Source of the DNA: Erwinia tracheiphila
GTDB taxonomy: Bacteria > Pseudomonadota > Gammaproteobacteria > Enterobacterales > Enterobacteriaceae
NCBI RefSeq assembly: GCF_021365465.1
Contig: NZ_CP089932.1
Span: 620,001 to 684,000, forward strand
Direction: 5' to 3'
DNA: 64,000 nucleotides
The notes under the pieces were generated by a model. The model was not told where the DNA came from, ran no database searches, and saw nothing but the letters and a program-made list of their open reading frames with translations. The translations under genes were made by a program, and so were the position numbers. Shown here in pieces: positions 42,039-53,438 of the stretch (the first letter of the stretch is position 1; each line of letters opens with the position of its first letter).

Positions 42039-45000
42039 CTACGACAAATCGATATCGTGCCAGGTTTCCGAACGCGACGATTCACCACGGGGAGACTCCG
42101 GCTCCGCAACCCGCGCCTCAATACCGGCGCGATGCTGACCAATCGCCTCAATTCCGGCGCTTCGCAACGGATTAAGTGACTGTCGTAAAGCCCGTCCACC
42201 CGCCTCAAGCACTTCAGCACCCTGTATCTTATCGTACAGATCGTAGTGGAACTGAATTTCCGCCTCAAACATCTGATGCGATGTTCCCGCACTGGCAGCC
42301 AGGTTAACCAATGGTAGACCGACACGGTTGATCACAGAGTTATCATCGGTGTTATGCACGGCAAGAGCAGCAAGACGGTAGAGATCCGGAGAGTTCTGCG
42401 TCTTATTCAGAACCGACCGCCAGTCCATACCATCCGACGAAGATGATAAACCGAGTGCAGACGCGGACTGTTGGTGTACTTTGGCTTCAAGTGCATCGTT
42501 GATGGCGCTCATCGCTTGCGGACGCATTTCAAATACAAAACGGACCTGATTGATTTTCGGAATATCCTTGAAACGTCGCAGAACTTCATTCAGTCCGGGA
42601 ATTTGTCGGCGTATTTCTGTCAGATCGCGCATTTTCTCACCCAGTGCAATATGTCCTATAGCATGACTCATCACCGCATCCAGCGATTCACGACCAAACA
42701 TATTGATTTCAATACGGGCTCCCGGAATCAGTCGCGCCCGCTGCTGTACCGCAGTTGTTTCCTGCTGGCGCAGTTGCTGTAGTGAGGTGACCACCGCTGC
42801 ACGCTCCCTTTTCGTTCCACCTTTCCATAGCCTGTCTGCGTCTCTACTGGTCGCCTCTTCAGCCAGAGCACGCTGCTGTTTCAGCGCATCTCCCTCTATT
42901 GCTCCGCGGGCTTCGATGCTACTCGCCTGTTCACCCTGAATCCCCCTGATAGCCTTCATAATCACGGCGATGCGTTCAGCGGACGTTGCCGGATAATGCA
43001 TCGGACCAAGGTTCGCAGCGCTTTCCGGAAAAACGCTGGCCAGGCGTTGACACATTTGTTTCCATTCATCAGGGGAAACAGGATGCGCCGCCTTAGTGTC
43101 AAGCGTGCGTTTATAACTCGCCGTACCCAAAAGAGGTGCATTTTGTTTATCAGCATAAATGGCACTGGTCGGCAACTGGACATGGCTCGAATTCAGGCGA
43201 ACGCCAGCCAGTTGCAGGTTGCCTGCCCCGGTCGCGGCATTAACCAGCCGGGAAAAGTTTCGTCCAAGCACCGAAGATAAGCCCGCTGCAAGGTTCACAC
43301 CGCCATTTAACTCAGCGTTAAGGTTTATACGCCCCTGAAACTCAAGGCCCAGTATTTCCTGCCAGGCGTGATCCAGGTGCAGCTCCATCTGAGACCACTG
43401 CCCACCAATCTGCCCGGTAACTCCCCCCGCGACAGCACCAGAAATCGAACTGTTCAGGTTGCCGGGGCCTCCTGACCCTGATGTAGCATGCGGTTTTTGC
43501 GAACCATATTTGGTACTGGATGCAAAGGGTTGCACCGAAACATTAAGGTTGGCCGAAGCATTGACATTCGTCTCAAAAAGATCCAGACCGATCGAGCCTT
43601 CATTCACACCGGCATGTAAAATATTGGTAGTTTCGGTATTGTGATGATCAAACAGCAGCCTGGAGAACTCAGGGATCGTTGACGGAGACAGAATAACGGC
43701 CGCTCCCATACCGTGCTGATATGAGGCCCCTACGTTAAAGTTGGCTCTTCCGCCCCAGGTGGCCATGTAAGAACTCCTACTGGAATTATTAAGATAGGCG
43801 TGTGAACCGCTTCCGGCACCGGGCTTGAAGTCAATGGCGGTCCCAAGGCTACCTGATGCAGTGGCTTTCGCATGTCTGACAAAAAATGCAACCAACCCCG
43901 CATCGCCATCTTTCGAATCGCCAATACGCTCAACCCCCAGCGCATGAATGGCCTCGCCACCCACACCAGCGCTGACCGGATTGATATGCTTCCAGACCAC
44001 TGAGCCCAAAGAGCCGCGCAATTCTGCCGATCGTGACTGCGAAGAAAAAAAGGTGCTGCGGTTAAACAGGTCCTGTAGCAAATCGGTCATTCGCGACGCC
44101 ATTTCATCTGGTGCCGCGTTTTGAGGCAAATTCAGACTTTTGAGCAGTTGCGCGCGACGCCCGTTACCCGGAGTAGTGATTTGCTGCCGAAACGTTGATA
44201 CCACGTCGTCAAAGGCTTCAAGCTGGCTCCACGACGACAGACCCAATCGGTCAAGTCCCCGTAATCCTGATTGCTTCTGCCTGCTATCAGCCTGCTCAAG
44301 CTCTGCTGCGTTGTTAGTACGCAGCAGTGTGTCATATTCGGCAAGGCCGTTAAGCAGACAGGCGGTACGCAAAGCATTCGGCCTGGAGGAGAGTTTGCTC
44401 TGTTCTTCATCTGCGGATAACTGCACGCCGGATGCCTTCAGTTTTCCACTGACCTCACACAGTTGGGTCAGCAGTTCCGCTTCACGCCCGCTCAATGTCT
44501 GCGGATTATCCGCTGCGGCACGTGCCAGAGACGAAATACTCCGATCAAAATCAGGCAGCATATCATTACCAGGACGAGATGTTGCCCTGCTAATACCTGA
44601 ACTTACACGTCGCCACAGTTCGGCTACATGATAGCTAAAGTTGGAGGAAGTGGATTCAACACCGGGTTTGTTTCGCGTGGAGAAATCCGCTGCGATAACA
44701 CCTTCATGATAACCAATCTTGCGCAGATCGCGCAGCAGCGAAGCCAGCTCATTCTCACGCATCGCAATCAGATGTTCGCCCTGAGCTGCCGTCAACCCGG
44801 CACGGTCATGCTGGCCCGGTCCGATGGCAGACGCAACGCGTACCTCTGCCAGAACTGGCAGCGTCTCGAAAAGAGTACCGATGTGCCCGCGCAACCGATC
44901 CGCTTCCTGATGAAAACGGGCTAATCGTTTTTCCTGTGGGGTGGGTGGCAAAGCGATACCCATTTTGTGTGCGACGGCGTGAGTGGTATCGTGCGCAACG

Positions 45001-47082
45001 TCCCTTACTATATTTGCCATCCTGATCGCTTGCGATTTATAGGTATTGGCAATCAGGTGAATGTTGGAATTCAGCGACAACGGGTCAGTTGAGGTGCTCC
45101 CCAGTAACGTCGTATTCACGCTGACATCATGATCGGGCGTGCTGATACGACTGGCTTGCTGATAATTGACGCGTGCATTGGTTCCCGACTGCGTTCCGGC
45201 GACAGCTTTCTCATCCGGCGTAGGCTGAGGTGCAACGCGCGACGGTATCCGCCTTGCATCTGGCCCGGTCATTGACGGCAGCAGCGTATGCCAGTTATGA
45301 CCAAATTGCAGTTGTAGCTGGCCGGTACGCGAACTTCGCAGTGCGCCCGGCAAGTCATGACCTTCCGGCAAAGTCAGCGGGACATTCTCCCATTGTCCAT
45401 CGTCGGTAAGTCGATGCAATTTGGTCTGGCGGTCAGGTGACTGACTCAGGACATGCAGACGATCATCCAGCCCTGTGGCGATGGAGAGCGGATGGGCCAG
45501 AGCAGGCAATTCGCTGACTTCCCCATTCGCGTTGAACCGCTTTAAATGACCAGACTCCGTCAATACGGCAACCTGACCTCCAGCGTCTATTGCCACATCG
45601 CGAACTCCCTCATCAAAATGGGCAATCGTTTGAGCGCGTACCTGTACCCTGTCCGGAACCATCGCCAATGGCCCACCCGCAGGGTGGCTGGGCGTTTCAC
45701 CTGCTGGCAACCAGGTGGTGCGTCCGGGTAACTTGAGTTCGGCCAACCGCTGCGGATTATCCAGTAGTGCGAACACCGGACGACGATCCACAAAGCCTTT
45801 TACACCTGTATGCAGCGAGAGAATGTCCGTCAACGGTTCACCATCTGGCAACGATGGCCGTTCCCAATGCTGTCCGGGCGCGGACTTATAATGCAACACA
45901 CCATTTATATGCCCAAGTTGTGCATGTCCATCGAGCAATGTGCGCGACTGCATCGCCTCATCGGCATAGGTATGTAACCCCTCAGTTTTGATAAGTAGCA
46001 ACGGATGGTCAACCAACCAGGCTGGCTGGCTGGAACTCAGTCTGGTCAGATGTTTTTTGCAATGTGACACGATGCCCCTCGCCATTCTCTAAAAGCAAAT
46101 GCACCGCATTATCGCTCGACAGCCCCATGGAGGTAATCGCCCATCCCTCTTCATGTCCCATTCCCTCAGGTAAGGTCAGCCGTCGTGCTTCTATCGGCCC
46201 CTGACCACCTAGCTCCGCCTGATAGGCTCTGCCCTTTTCGTCGAGAACTAACGCTGCGGCTGAGTTGGGATGTGGGAGCAGCAGCAGGTCAATCGGCCTG
46301 GCCGGGATGGGTTCAAAGCCTGTCCCCCCTTTGACCGGGCGTAACAGTGAAATATCACGCACCGTCTGACCGTGGTTCGTGGCCGACATCAGTTGACCTT
46401 TATGCAGAATACGCAGTGCTCCCGTGGCGTCGATACGTGCAATAGCCTCTGCCGGAAGTTGGGTAGAATGGAAAGCAGCAGCGCCATTACCGGCTCGTAA
46501 AATCCTTTTACCATCATGCAAATATACGTTTCCATCAGCCTGCCGTCCGATCATGCGCAATGACGCATTGTGCCCCCCTGCTGGCAGCGGCATCCAGTTA
46601 CCCTCTTTGTTTACCTGATGCAAATGACCGTTATGTTCGATAAACGCATTACCGTCAGCCGCCTGCCAGATACCCGTTAATAATCCAAACGTAGGGGCGG
46701 CAAGTTGGCTGGCGATATGTCCGGCCGTTAAAGGCATTTTTGCGCGCTGCTCGACCTGTGGGTGCACCGTCAGCACTGCCGCAAGTAAACCGGAAGTGTG
46801 GATGAAGAGGACTTCATTACGGGGTGCCATCGCTTCGTTATGATCGGGGCTATAGCGTAGCAACATGCCACCACTTGCAAGATAAGACTCATCCTGTACC
46901 TCTGGCCGGCGGGCCAGCCAGGCCGATATTGAACGAGAAGCTTCATGGTCAGACAGGCCTGAACTATACAGGCCAGATGCCACATCTGGGTGCAATGGTG
47001 TTTCCGGCGCAGAGCGGCTTATATTCTGCGCCATTTCCTGAGGATTCGAGCGCGTTATTGACAGCGAGGGTTGATTCAACAT
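42039..47082 (-). pseudogene. AvrE/DspE/HopR-superfamily type III effector, split by a four-base repeat
   Basis: A gene for about 1,680 residues, start MLNQPSLSITRSNPQEM at 47082 after AAGGAACG. The N-terminal half has beta-propeller-like repeats with the AvrE-superfamily phrase LLTGIWQAADGNAF, then HNGHLHQVNKEGNWMPLP. The C-terminal half contains glycine-rich beta-strand stretches (GAGSGSHAYLNN, RANFNVGASYQHG, ASANLNVSVQPF, NAELNGGVNLAAG) as in the porin-like barrel of DspE/AvrE. These effectors form water- and solute-permeable channels in plant membranes. The reading frame is broken near 46020-46033, where three tandem GCTG units occur; two would restore TEFQPAWLVDHPLLL. It is not clearly DspE itself (1,838 residues) and may be closer to HopR1. 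No chaperone gene or clear hrp box was found. Confidence 0.8.
46020..46033. repeat. (GCTG)3 tetranucleotide repeat at the effector frameshift
   Basis: GGCTGGCTGGCTGG on the plus strand. Removing one 4-bp unit rejoins the two open frames of the effector gene, so slippage here is the probable cause of the break. Confidence 0.75.
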
Positions 47083-47106
47083 AAAGTTACGTTCCTTGAT
47101 TTCCAA

Positions 47107-48000
47107 GAAAATAAAAAAAGATTAATGTATTGATATTTAATATAGAAAATTAAAATATCAGAGATAAAGCAAACAAACTGGCCTGACAGCGCAACGTATT
47201 CGGTCATATTTTCACCGCAAAATTGACGCAGAAAACTGCCCAAAAACAAGGCAACCCAGCCTTTTCGACTCACAGGGTGGTTTCTGCTGTCGGCATAAAT
47301 TTTGCTTAGGCCAAAATATAAATATTAATGATCAGTTCACACGCATTACCATCCACCCTGTGGAAAATATGCCAGGTTATGATGGCAAAATTTCCGGAGC
47401 GAGATCTTAAAAGTGTCCCTTGCTCCCGGTCATCCGTCATAACCGGCATTTCTACTTTTTTCTTCCCACCAAGGCGACCGTGGTGAAAACTGACTACAAC
47501 AGCAAATCATCTGATGACCTGCCGGCGGCATAATCCATTGATAAAAATTGATGTATAAGTATTAGATTAATCGTTGCAGTTCCATAGAAGTGAAAATCAA
47601 ATTGCCAATTGAAAGGATTTGATTTGTTCTACAGATGCCCAATTACCGTGCAATGGCACGAGCAGGCGTTAACGCAGAAGGTGATGCATGATCAACATCA
47701 ACATTGATGAAAAAATAAATATATTATTCAATTATTTAGATAGAAATGTGGAGCGAGTGTTGCCTATTGCGTCGATAATCAGCCTCTGTTTTCAGCACTC
47801 GCTCTGTATTGCGTCCGCAGGGTGCAATACAAAAGTCGGGCAATGCACCTCATTAGTGCGGAATGGCAAAAATATTTCTGCATCACGCATTGCCACTTCT
47901 GCTCCGCCGTCAATACGGATACAACTTTTTGCGGCGGGCAGCAGGTTGCTTAACGCTGATACAGGATACGAATACAGCCAGGGCAGATGGCATTGATTCT
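47107..48000. other. Region upstream of the effector gene, no sure gene
   Basis: AT-rich sequence that should hold the effector promoter. I looked for GGAACC-N15/16-CCAC on the minus strand and found no good match. A 102-codon plus-strand frame (47688-47996, MININIDEKINILFNYLDRN) has no recognisable feature and only a weak ribosome site; it may be chance. Confidence 0.4.
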
Positions 48001-48002
48001 GG

Positions 48003-48990
48003 TCAAATCATTGTTGAGCCATGAGCATGGAGGCATCTGTAAAGAAGGCAACTATCCAGCAAAAGACGATTTTTGGAATTTCCTCCATACAGATTAAAAG
48101 CGGCTGTCGCTATGGATGCTTCCCGCATTTGTTCCAGCTCAGGCATCCGCAGGCATCGTTTTTTCGCCATCTGATGCAGCCTGTCAGAGAGCATTTTTGT
48201 GGCGTGCTCATCCCCTCCACGGTGCCAGCAAAACGCAGACGGCCTTTGCAGAGGATGCACTCGTACGGATCTGTGTCCGGGAAGCCTTTCATCAGCACCG
48301 CAAACCCGGGCCGCTTCGGTTTTTCCCTTACCGTCACAGCGCTTCCCAGACCTTCGGCAGCAGCGTACCCCGCCTGCGGTTGGCCAGAAAGCCGGAGTAG
48401 CGCACCATCTTAAAATGCCGCGCCGGTACGTGGCTGATATAGCACCCGATCATCTCTTCCTGACTCAGCGTCTGGCGTTTATGCTTTCCCCTGCAGTGGC
48501 CGAGGTAATGGGGGACCACCGCGCCACCGGCGGGCGCTAAAGGTAGTGTTCCAGATATTTCACGCTGTGTCAGGTACCCCGGGTATTCTTCGCGAAGTGT
48601 ACCTTACAGTGGCGACCATACTGTGCCTTCAGGTAACGCCGCCACTGCTCCCAGTCCCGGCAGGGTGTCGGGGCTGGCCCGCTCATAGCTGCCGCGCAGC
48701 AGGCGGATAACGACACCCCGCCAGATTTCCTCAATGGCCTTCTTTTTGAACAGACGTCGTGCTTAACGTCAAGTCCACCGCGGGTGACGGAAACGTGGAT
48801 ATGGGGGTGCTGATTAAGCTGGCGGCCGTCAGTATGAAGGGCGCAGAAGATACCGACCTCGATACCCTGGCGGCGCACCCACTTCAGCATGGCCCGTGTG
48901 GTGCAGCGGAACAAGTCGTTGAGCAGGGGCCGGTTGTTGCTGAAAAAGGGCCACAGCAGGTGGGACATGGTAAAGGTGACAGGCTGCCAT
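48003..48990 (-). pseudogene. IS91-family (Y2/HUH) transposase, degraded
   Basis: Broken frames in order on the minus strand: HTDGRQLNQHPHIHVSVTRG with GLDVKHDV (the HPHIH metal site), WEQWRRYLKAQYGRHCKVHF, RQTLSQEEMIGCYISHVPAR with HFKMVRYSGFLANRRRGTLL, KPKRPGFAVLMKGFPDTDPY and a final RMPELEQ. This is most of an IS91-type rolling-circle transposase with several frameshifts and a missing C terminus. It is joined at about 48990 to the membrane-protein tail. Confidence 0.85.
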
Positions 48991-49127
48991 GCGCAGCCGG
49001 GCAGGGCTGTTCCTTATATTGGCTACGTTCAGGTGATGCTTATAGTTACCCTTGTAGCCAAAGAGACGAGAGAAAAATATAACCTGATAGCCCGAGCGAA
49101 CGATCGGATTGCATGGACTTATTTCTG
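48991..49127 (+). pseudogene. C-terminal remnant of the DUF1493-linked membrane protein (second copy)
   Basis: The frame GRAVPYIGYVQVMLIVTLVA, KETREKYNLIARANDRIAWT and YF-stop aligns with the tail at 3307-3443 (SVPVVEWALMA..., TKYNVIARGKDKLW). It is fused on its 5' side to the IS91 remnant and lies about 40 bases before a DUF1493 gene, as the first copy does. Confidence 0.55.
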
Positions 49128-49169
49128 ATGCTACTGACTGATGAACAATAATTATTAGACTACGTTACT

Positions 49170-49445
49170 ATGAAGTACGGGGAGCGATCTTCTCCGGCAA
49201 AGAAGGAATGGACGTTTCAGGAGCATTTTAATTTTATTCAAGAAGATCTGGAAGAAATGCTGTTTGACCTGTTCACCCGATATGGAATTGAGCACGATAA
49301 TTTTAATTTAGATGATTACTTTATGCCGGGGTTGTGCTGGTGGCAGTTGAGGCTTAAAAAGGAGTTTCGAGGCCGTAAGTTTAAAAACTTGACGCTGGAA
49401 ATGATTATTGAATCTTCAAAGGCTGGCCGCTGGATTTATGACTGA
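49170..49445 (+). CDS. DUF1493 family protein, N-terminally shortened
   Basis: 91 residues ending MIIESSKAGRWIYD, homologous to the DUF1493 protein at 3438. The central acidic block EDLEEMLFDLFTRYGIEHDN is typical of the family. Upstream in the same frame MLLTDEQ is followed by a TAA and then LLDYVT, so the original start was about 15 codons earlier and a stop has cut it off. Initiation at 49170 lacks a strong ribosome site, so the gene may be dead. Function unknown. Confidence 0.65.
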   Translation: MKYGERSSPAKKEWTFQEHFNFIQEDLEEMLFDLFTRYGIEHDNFNLDDYFMPGLCWWQLRLKKEFRGRKFKNLTLEMIIESSKAGRWIYD

Positions 49446-49681
49446 GCGCCGGAATAAATAATTTTGTAAATTATTCGTACCCATGTTTAACTCTGTCTCT
49501 GACGGGTTTTTTATATTTTTCATGTATATCTTGATAAGTGGCACTCAGACGTGAGCCGCCACTGGCCGTTAAATCAGGCTGTGGCGAGTACAGCCTGTGG
49601 GATGCAGAAAAAGATTTAGCGGCCTCCCCATTCCCTGCCTGGTTTCACGTCTCAACACTTAACGTTACGAGAAACCACGAC

Positions 49682-50155
49682 ATGAAAAAATTGCCTGAAC
49701 TCCGCCAGGCAAAAGCCGCCTTAAAACCCGGATGCGGTCCATCATGGATAAAGCCACTGAGGAAAAGCGCAACCTGAACACCGATGAGAGTAAACAGTTC
49801 GACGAGCTCCGCGCCCGGGCTGAAACGCTTGATACTGATATTTCCCGCCTGAAACCGCTGGCCGCCAAAGCTGCCACCATCGAAGGGACTAACCCCTGCC
49901 TTGCCATTGTGGGCGAGTATCACCTGCACCCGGATAACAGCGTTTACTCCGTGCCTGAGCTGGGCATGGACGCACGGCCTGAAGGCATTCTTTTTGCCAT
50001 TACAACAGCTGGCCGCTGCGATGAAACAGGACGGTTACGAGCTTGACGGTTGCGACCGCCTCATTATCCGGCAAGCCCTTTCACGCGCACTGATCGCACA
50101 GCGTCGCAGGGCAGACCTTGAACGGTTCAGCCAGCACTACCTACACCTGGAATAA
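49682..50155 (+). pseudogene. HK97-type capsid scrap (copy B) fused to another phage gene tail
   Basis: MKKLPELRQAKAALK, then after a one-base loss MRSIMDKATEEKRNLNTDES and RARAETLDTDISRLKPL is the capsid N-terminal coiled coil. At about 49865 it runs in frame into CLAIVGEYHLHPDNSVYSVP. After another shift it reads QQLAAAMKQDGYELDGCDRL with QALSRALIAQRRRADLERFS, ending at 50155. I do not recognise this second part beyond a likely phage or satellite origin. The fusion point marks an internal deletion of a prophage. Confidence 0.65.
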
Positions 50156-50349
50156 ACCCCACCATCCCCGCCGCCGATAGTAGTACAGGTAAACTGCAAT
50201 ACCACTAAAAGAGGCGATTTGTTCTTATGCTTCCAGTGCTGTTCATCTAAACATTTGTATAAACACTAGTAAAAAACCACCTGTATAGCAGGTGGCATTG
50301 ATTTCGCCCCACAGGGGCGCACTAAGTCCAGACTCAGAGAGCCTTCCCT
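50156..50349. other. Intergenic, IS200 right end
   Basis: Contains hairpin-forming sequences (CACCTGTATAGCAGGTG and CGCCCCACAGGGGCG, 50278-50320) typical of the structured ends of IS200/IS605 elements. Confidence 0.5.
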
Positions 50350-50787
50350 TCACACTTCTTTCAGTGGAAGCTGGCTCTCTTCAACTTCATGTTTTTCCTG
50401 ATACTTCACGTACTTTATTATCATTTCTTCGTTTATACCTACGGTATCGACACAATAACCTCTTGCCCAAAAATCATTCCCCCACTGCTTGTTCTTACGC
50501 AGGCAGGGAAATTTACTGAACAATCGAAGGGCTGTTTTACCCTTTAAGTCGCCTGTTACATGGGAAATCGAAAGCCATGGAGGCACTTTTACCCGCAAAT
50601 GGACATGGTCTGTCTGGACATTCAGCTACACTACTTCTATCCCGGGCTGCTCACCTGAGATCCTTATCGGCTCACAGACCTCTTTACCAACATTGTTACT
50701 AAGGATGCGAAACCGGTACCTGGGTGTCCATACGATATGATATTGACAACATCAGGGCACATGAGATGCTTTCTGGAATCTACTCAT
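50350..50787 (-). pseudogene. tnpA: IS200-type TnpA transposase with nonsense mutation
   Basis: From MSRFQKASHVPCCCQYHIVW the frame follows IS200 TnpA: TPRYRFRILSNNVGKEV, an in-frame TAG just before LNVQTDHVHLRVKVPP (HUH metal motif HVH), LKGKTALRLFSKFPCL and FWARGYCVDTVGINEE (catalytic Tyr region). About 145 codons, the normal length, with one stop after residue 53. An inverted repeat CCACCCCCACAGGAGGTGG-like at 50872-50892 probably marks the other end of the element. Confidence 0.85.
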
Positions 50788-50965
50788 GGTTAAATCCCTG
50801 GCAGTTATGGGGATAACAGATTCGGATTTTCCCATGAGTAGCATGACTGGCAGAGCCAGCTTATTGCTGACCACCCCCACAGGAGGTGGTGTTCATTCAG
50901 GGATAAAAAATGCGTCACACCATGAGGTGAAACGCCTTTATAAACAACATGATAGCAAGGGTCTG

Positions 50966-51262
50966 TCAGTTCATGCCGTATTTCTTCAGCTTTTTACGCA
51001 GTGTACCGCGGTTGATGCCCATCATCAGGGCTGCACGGGTCTGGTTGCCACGGGTATATTGCATCACCATATCCAACAAAGGCTGTTCCACTTCAGCCAA
51101 AACCAGCTCATACAGATCATTAACATCCTGACCATTTAGTTGAGCAAAATAGTTCTTCAGTGCCTGTTTAACCGAATCACGCAGAGGTTTTTGGATTACC
51201 TGATCTTGTGAATTAATGGTTGAAACGGTGAGTACGTCAGAATTTACGCGTTGTTCGAACAT
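50966..51262 (-). CDS. fis: Nucleoid-associated regulator Fis
   Basis: A 98-residue Fis with [20 protein letters not shown] and a C-terminal helix-turn-helix [20 protein letters not shown]. It looks essentially identical to E. coli Fis. It bends DNA, activates rRNA promoters and controls recombination and virulence genes in enterobacteria. It follows dusB, with which it is cotranscribed from the promoter before dusB. Confidence 0.98.
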   Translation of the reverse strand: MFEQRVNSDVLTVSTINSQDQVIQKPLRDSVKQALKNYFAQLNGQDVNDLYELVLAEVEQPLLDMVMQYTRGNQTRAALMMGINRGTLRKKLKKYGMN

Positions 51263-51286
51263 AGTTCTGTCAGCTCTTTATTTTTA

Positions 51287-52252
51287 TTACGCAAGTTTTT
51301 CGAAGTATGCCTCCAACGCCTCCAGCTGTTCGCTGGCATCCTCTATGGCGTTGAATGTGCGCCGAAACTGGTCGTTTGGGGCATGCTCCTGGAGATACCA
51401 GGAGACGTGCTTTCGGGCAATACGGTATCCCTTGCGTTGACCGTAAAAGTCGTGCAGTTCCCGTAAATACCCGATGAGCAAGCGCTTAACTTCAGCCAGT
51501 GGCATCGGTGCCAGCAGCTCCCCAGTGTCCAGATAGTGCTGGATTTCCCGGAAGATCCAAGGTCTTCCCTGAGCCGCACGTCCTATCATAAGGGCATCAG
51601 CCCCCGTATAGTCGAGCACGGCTCTGGCTTTATGCGGGTCAGTAATGTCTCCATTCGCGATGACGGGAATAGAAACGTTCTGCTTAACTGTCCGAATGCT
51701 GTCATATTCAGCTTCACCGTTGAACAAACAGGCGCGTGTACGTCCGTGGACGGTCAGGGCCTGAATGCCACAGCGTTCAGCCAGTTGGGCAATATCTACA
51801 CAATTACGGTTGTCTACATCCCAGCCGGTACGAATTTTCAGCGTAACGGGAACTTCCACTGCATTCACCACCGCTGAAAGAATCGATTTAACCAACTCAG
51901 GGTGCTGAAGCAGGGCAGAACCCGCCATCTTACGGTTCACTTTTTTAGCTGGACATCCCATGTTGATGTCGATCACCTGCGCACCTGATAAAGCATTAAT
52001 GCGGGCGGCTTCAACCATCTCTGCGGGATCACAGCCGACAATTTGCACTGTTCGAATACCAGGCTCATCGCTGTGAACCATACGCAGTCGTGATTTGTCA
52101 CTGGCCCAGACTTCGGGATTCGATGACAACATCTCCGACACGGTCATACCAGCGCCCATTGCATAGCAAAGAGTTCGAAAAGGCCTGTCGGTTATCCCGG
52201 CCATTGGCGCAGCAATCAGGCGATTACGAAGCTGGTGGTTTCCTATGCGCAT
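51287..52252 (-). CDS. dusB: tRNA-dihydrouridine synthase B
   Basis: A 321-residue FMN-dependent Dus enzyme that reduces uridine to dihydrouridine in tRNA. The TIM barrel starts [20 protein letters not shown]. The catalytic Cys is in [12 protein letters not shown]. The FMN/substrate sites IKIRTGW-like (LKIRTGWD), VHGRTR and IANGDI and [10 protein letters not shown] are present. I set the start at MRIG because it gives the E. coli length; a start five codons earlier is possible. fis follows after 24 bases. Confidence 0.97.
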   Translation of the reverse strand: MRIGNHQLRNRLIAAPMAGITDRPFRTLCYAMGAGMTVSEMLSSNPEVWASDKSRLRMVHSDEPGIRTVQIVGCDPAEMVEAARINALSGAQVIDINMGCPAKKVNRKMAGSALLQHPELVKSILSAVVNAVEVPVTLKIRTGWDVDNRNCVDIAQLAERCGIQALTVHGRTRACLFNGEAEYDSIRTVKQNVSIPVIANGDITDPHKARAVLDYTGADALMIGRAAQGRPWIFREIQHYLDTGELLAPMPLAEVKRLLIGYLRELHDFYGQRKGYRIARKHVSWYLQEHAPNDQFRRTFNAIEDASEQLEALEAYFEKLA

Positions 52253-52288
52253 GAAAAAAGTGACCATAGAGTGTCCGCAAGGCGGCGT

Positions 52289-52317
52289 ATATTACGCATT
52301 TTTCCCCGAAGATGAAA
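52289..52317 (-). promoter_or_regulatory. dusB-fis promoter with GC-rich discriminator
   Basis: On the minus strand the -35 TTTCAT (52317-52312) and -10 TAATAT (52294-52289) are 17 bases apart, followed by ACGCCGCC. This reproduces the E. coli fis promoter layout, whose GC-rich discriminator confers growth-rate and ppGpp control. Confidence 0.8.
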
Positions 52318-52567
52318 GGCCAAACTTTGAGCGATTCACCTTCAGAGGGCAATGCAACACGTTATCCGCTTTGAGAAAAAATAAATATGTATAATAAACA
52401 ATGCATTGAGAATTTAAGGTTATTTTGCATACAATTTTTTTTTCTTTTTTCGTATACAACTTAACAACATAAACACCGGAATTCTGACGTGAAAAAGCCA
52501 TATCTTCTCTATTCTCATTATCTGACAAAACACGCATGCCTTCTTTTTATGCAAAGGGTGTGAAAAA

Positions 52568-53302
52568 TTAATCGACAATCATTCTTCCATGCAGGGGTTG
52601 TATCGGACGGTTGTTCGCGTACTTTAACGCATGTTGAAACATTTTCAGCTGACTGGTTGACAGCGTAACCGGATGCTTCATTACCAGCCAACGAACGCCT
52701 TCGGTACAGGGGGGCGTGGTCAGTGAACCGCTGAAACGATAATAGCTCTGATCAGCTGGCAGCAACTGGCTAAGGTCAATGCCGTGATTTAAAACCTGCG
52801 GGTAATTCTTTTTCGCTGGAAATGCCGCAATTAATGGCACCAGAGCCTGATTTTCTTCACCCTCTTCAAACATAACGGCCAGTACTGCCAGTTCATTATT
52901 GTCATCGGCATGAACAAAGTGCGCTTCGAGCGGCCAGGCTTTTCCCTCGATATGATTTTCGCTGGGGGCATGGAAATGGAACTGCCTAAGAGTAAACTTT
53001 TTACCATCCAACAAGAGATGATCGTCGTCTCTGACGGTGATCATAATAGTATGGCCATTATTGACGATGGTTTCGGTATCGGTATGAAACTGAATCTTAA
53101 GGTCAGGGTTATTGCCGTGGATCACCTGATTGATATCTACGGGGGACTGGTATTTTCCTTCATGACAGACATGGAATGCTTTACTCAATTCCCCCCAGTG
53201 TTCGGGGGATTGCCGCCCTTCGTATGACCAGTGACTGGCAGAACTGACGGGCGAAAGGAAAGCGGCTACGGAAAGCAGCAGTACTGAGGTTTTAATCTTC
53301 AT
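52568..53302 (-). CDS. cah: Periplasmic alpha-carbonic anhydrase
   Basis: A 244-residue alpha-class carbonic anhydrase, interconverting CO2 and bicarbonate in the periplasm. It has a signal peptide (MKIKTSVLLLSVAAFLSPVS), the HWSYEG start of the fold, zinc ligands in LRQFHFHAPSEN and LEAHFVHAD, and SLTTPPCTEGVRWLVMKHP near the C terminus. It lies between dusB and prmA, which are adjacent in E. coli, so it is an insertion relative to that order. Nearby sequence shows no mobile-element ends. Confidence 0.95.
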   Translation of the reverse strand: MKIKTSVLLLSVAAFLSPVSSASHWSYEGRQSPEHWGELSKAFHVCHEGKYQSPVDINQVIHGNNPDLKIQFHTDTETIVNNGHTIMITVRDDDHLLLDGKKFTLRQFHFHAPSENHIEGKAWPLEAHFVHADDNNELAVLAVMFEEGEENQALVPLIAAFPAKKNYPQVLNHGIDLSQLLPADQSYYRFSGSLTTPPCTEGVRWLVMKHPVTLSTSQLKMFQHALKYANNRPIQPLHGRMIVD

Positions 53303-53438
53303 AATCCCTTATCTTTAGTGGTTCCGGCACCATTCCCGGTACCGATAAGTTAAGCTGTTAAAGACCTGCTAATTGTAATGCTATTTGCCATGTCTGACAA
53401 AGTTGGTTATCTCTGAAAAAAGAAGATCACAGAAAGAC

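Noticed and set aside
47083..47400. Possible hrp box upstream of the effector gene
   Set aside because: CCAC-like blocks occur on the minus strand, but none has GGAACC at a 15-16 base spacing.
47688..47996. 102-codon frame as a type III chaperone or small effector
   Set aside because: Composition and sequence do not resemble the small acidic chaperones such as DspF; no motif or neighbour supports it.
52292..52537. 81-codon frame between dusB and cah
   Set aside because: It overlaps the dusB-fis promoter, is AT-rich and has no family resemblance.
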